From Blastocladiella britannica (taxonomy: Eukaryota > Blastocladiomycota > Blastocladiomycetes > Blastocladiales > Blastocladiaceae), in the NCBI GenBank assembly GCA_025349905.2, contig MU624890.1, positions 1 through 18,531 of the forward strand: DNA of 18,531 nt, written 5' to 3'. Shown here piece after piece: positions 17,148-18,531 of the stretch; within the stretch, counting starts at the first letter, position 1; each line of letters starts with the position of its first letter. The position numbers and the translations under genes were made by a program. The notes beneath the pieces are model-generated. The model was not told the origin of the DNA. It was given only the letters and a program-made list of their open reading frames with translations, and did not search any database.

Positions 17148-17200
17148 ACGCTGTCGAATCGCCATTTTCTCTTTCAATTTTTTTATTGACAAAGAAGAAA

Positions 17201-18531
17201 ATGACCTACATCTACCCGGCCTTTTACACGCGGGACCAGGACTACCCGGATGAAGAAGCGCAATACGAGGCCCTTACGCTCAAGGAACTGTCACTACTGG
17301 CGCTGATTGGCGCAGTGCGCGAGAAACCGCAGTGGGCGCGCAAAGTGCTGGACCCGATCATTAGCGCGAAATGGCGTGCCGAGCTCGCCGACCAGTCTGG
17401 CGCGTGCAAGCAGGATCTCGACTATATCTTTGCCGAACTCGCCTGGCAGGCACAGCACCAGCCGCTGGCCGCTGGTCCCGATAACGTGGCGGGGATCGAG
17501 GACCCTCTCGCCGAAGATCGTCGACTCCGCCTGATTGAGCTGGTCCGCACTGGGCTCGAGACCGGCGAAAAGGACTGGCACCCGCGCGCCAAAAACCAAG
17601 TGCTTGATCTCGTTCACCCGTCGCTGTTTCCGCTCAAGTACAACCAGACACGCGTCTTAAATAAGCAACTGGCGGCCCAGTCGGTGGCCGAGTCTGTGGC
17701 GCGCGTGGGACTTGACATTGGCGACACGCTTCTTCCGTCCAAGGGCGATTACGCGAGCGAGAATTTCCAGTGGCTGCCGGCCGAGATCGCCGTGAGCGAC
17801 GACGGCCAGTCGGCCGAGTGGGTCTCGTACATCAACAACCTGCACCCCGAGACGCACCCCGAGCTGTACACGCTGCTCGCTGAGCTGTTTGCGACGTGTG
17901 TGCCCTTGCTCGAAAATGTCCTGGCTCGACTTGCTAACCCTGTCCGGCCGCGGATCACGACCGGTGCGTCCAGTATTCTTTCAAAAAGAAGTGCAGTAAC
18001 TGACGATAAAAAAACAAATTAGACGCGGATATCTGGTACACGCGTGGCCGGGATCCCAACAAGCCCGACGACCCGACTGACGCCCCTGAGGAGTCGACAT
18101 TGAATCCGCAATATGAGGATGACGACGACGAGGACGACGACGATAACAACTACCGCCATAGCTACAAGCGCGCGTTCCACCCGTACGCGCCGAAAACGTT
18201 TGACCCGACAGTGCTTGAGCTGCCAGCAACCTCCGAATATGGACATGTGCTCAAGGGCCGGCAGTGCCAGGTCATCGTCAAGCTCGCCAACATCCACTTG
18301 ACGCCCGAGGATCCCGAGTACGCCGGCGGGTCGTGGCACATTGAGGGCATGGAGAACGAGCGGATCGTGGCCACTGCGCTCTACTACTACGACATGGACA
18401 ACATCACCGAGTCCAAGCTGGCGTTCCGCACGCGTGTCGCCGCTCCCGAGTACGAACAGTCGGACAATTTCGGGATCATGAGCATTTACGGGATCGACGG
18501 GTACGGCGGCACACTGGACCAGCTCCGCGGA
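17201..18531 (+). CDS. DUF4246 family protein, possible Fe(II)/2-oxoglutarate oxygenase-like (partial)
   Basis: Exon 1 is 17201-17963 and exon 2 starts at 18023, still open at the window end; the 59-nt intron has a GTGCGT donor. About 424 residues are visible. The start ATG follows AAGAAGAAA. The N-terminus (TYIYPAFYTRDQDYP, LTLKELSLLALIG) and the segment HPSLFPLKYNQTRVL match what I recall of DUF4246. Across the intron, DADIWYTRG continues. Residues encoded by about 18107-18150 are acidic (EDDDDEDDDD). The most telling segment is GGSWHIEGMENERIVATALY near the right edge, a His-x-Glu pair like the metal-binding motif of Fe(II)/2-oxoglutarate enzymes; the second His is beyond the window. Substrate is unknown. 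The family is found mainly in fungi, which supports the proposed host. Confidence 0.9.

Noticed and set aside
1..18531. Prokaryotic operon or CRISPR/defence island
   Set aside because: Genes have spliceosomal introns with consistent phases, TATA boxes and AATAAA signals; there is no repeat-spacer array and no Cas or transposase gene.

Overview
This window is nuclear DNA from a eukaryote with short spliceosomal introns, most likely a fungus and plausibly an early-diverging zoosporic lineage. The last two points are inference. Coding exons are GC-rich with strong third-position GC. Introns are AT-rich, mostly 43-103 nt, with donors such as GTACGT, GTGCGT and GTCAGT. In nine genes the exon phases close to a continuous frame. 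The terminal gene resembles DUF4246, a mainly fungal family. Two damaged genes carry ankyrin-like 'VEWW/LQWW' units of a kind I associate from memory with blastocladiomycete genomes; no search was run.

Layout, left to right. 1-218 (+): 3' end of an unidentified gene. 219-1070: low-complexity intergenic DNA with one doubtful small ORF. 1071-2954 (-): intronless F-box protein with ARM/HEAT-like repeats. 2955-3431: intergenic. 3432-4381 (+): disrupted member of the ankyrin-like family, containing a cluster of three stem-loops. 4412-5202 (-): FAHD1-type fumarylacetoacetate hydrolase family protein, 3 exons. 5438-6888 (-): S-adenosylhomocysteine hydrolase, 3 exons, complete. 7327-7599 (+): 64-aa protein resembling a minimal HABP4/SERBP1 motif. 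7708-11069 (+): 1080-aa protein with probable PH-like modules and a GC-AG intron. 11106-12353 (-): probable seven-transmembrane protein, 3 exons. 12594-13416 (+): cysteine-rich type I membrane protein with a polyQ tail, divergent from the 7TM gene. 13452-15228 (+): second decayed ankyrin-like gene. 15246-16219 (+): dienelactone hydrolase family protein, 4 exons. 16248-17025 (+): possible MPP6-type exosome cofactor, 3 exons. 17201-18531 (+): DUF4246 protein, cut by the window edge.

The recognisable genes are a mixed set rather than one pathway: methyl-cycle hydrolysis (SAHH), acylpyruvate/oxaloacetate metabolism (FAHD1-like), an alpha/beta hydrolase, RNA or ribosome-associated factors and membrane proteins. 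The genome is compact. Several neighbours are only 17-36 bp apart, so UTRs and promoters must overlap adjacent coding sequence. The items most worth following are the overlapping hairpins at 3829-3940, the divergent 7TM/cysteine-rich membrane pair, the large PH-like protein and the minimal SERBP1-like protein.
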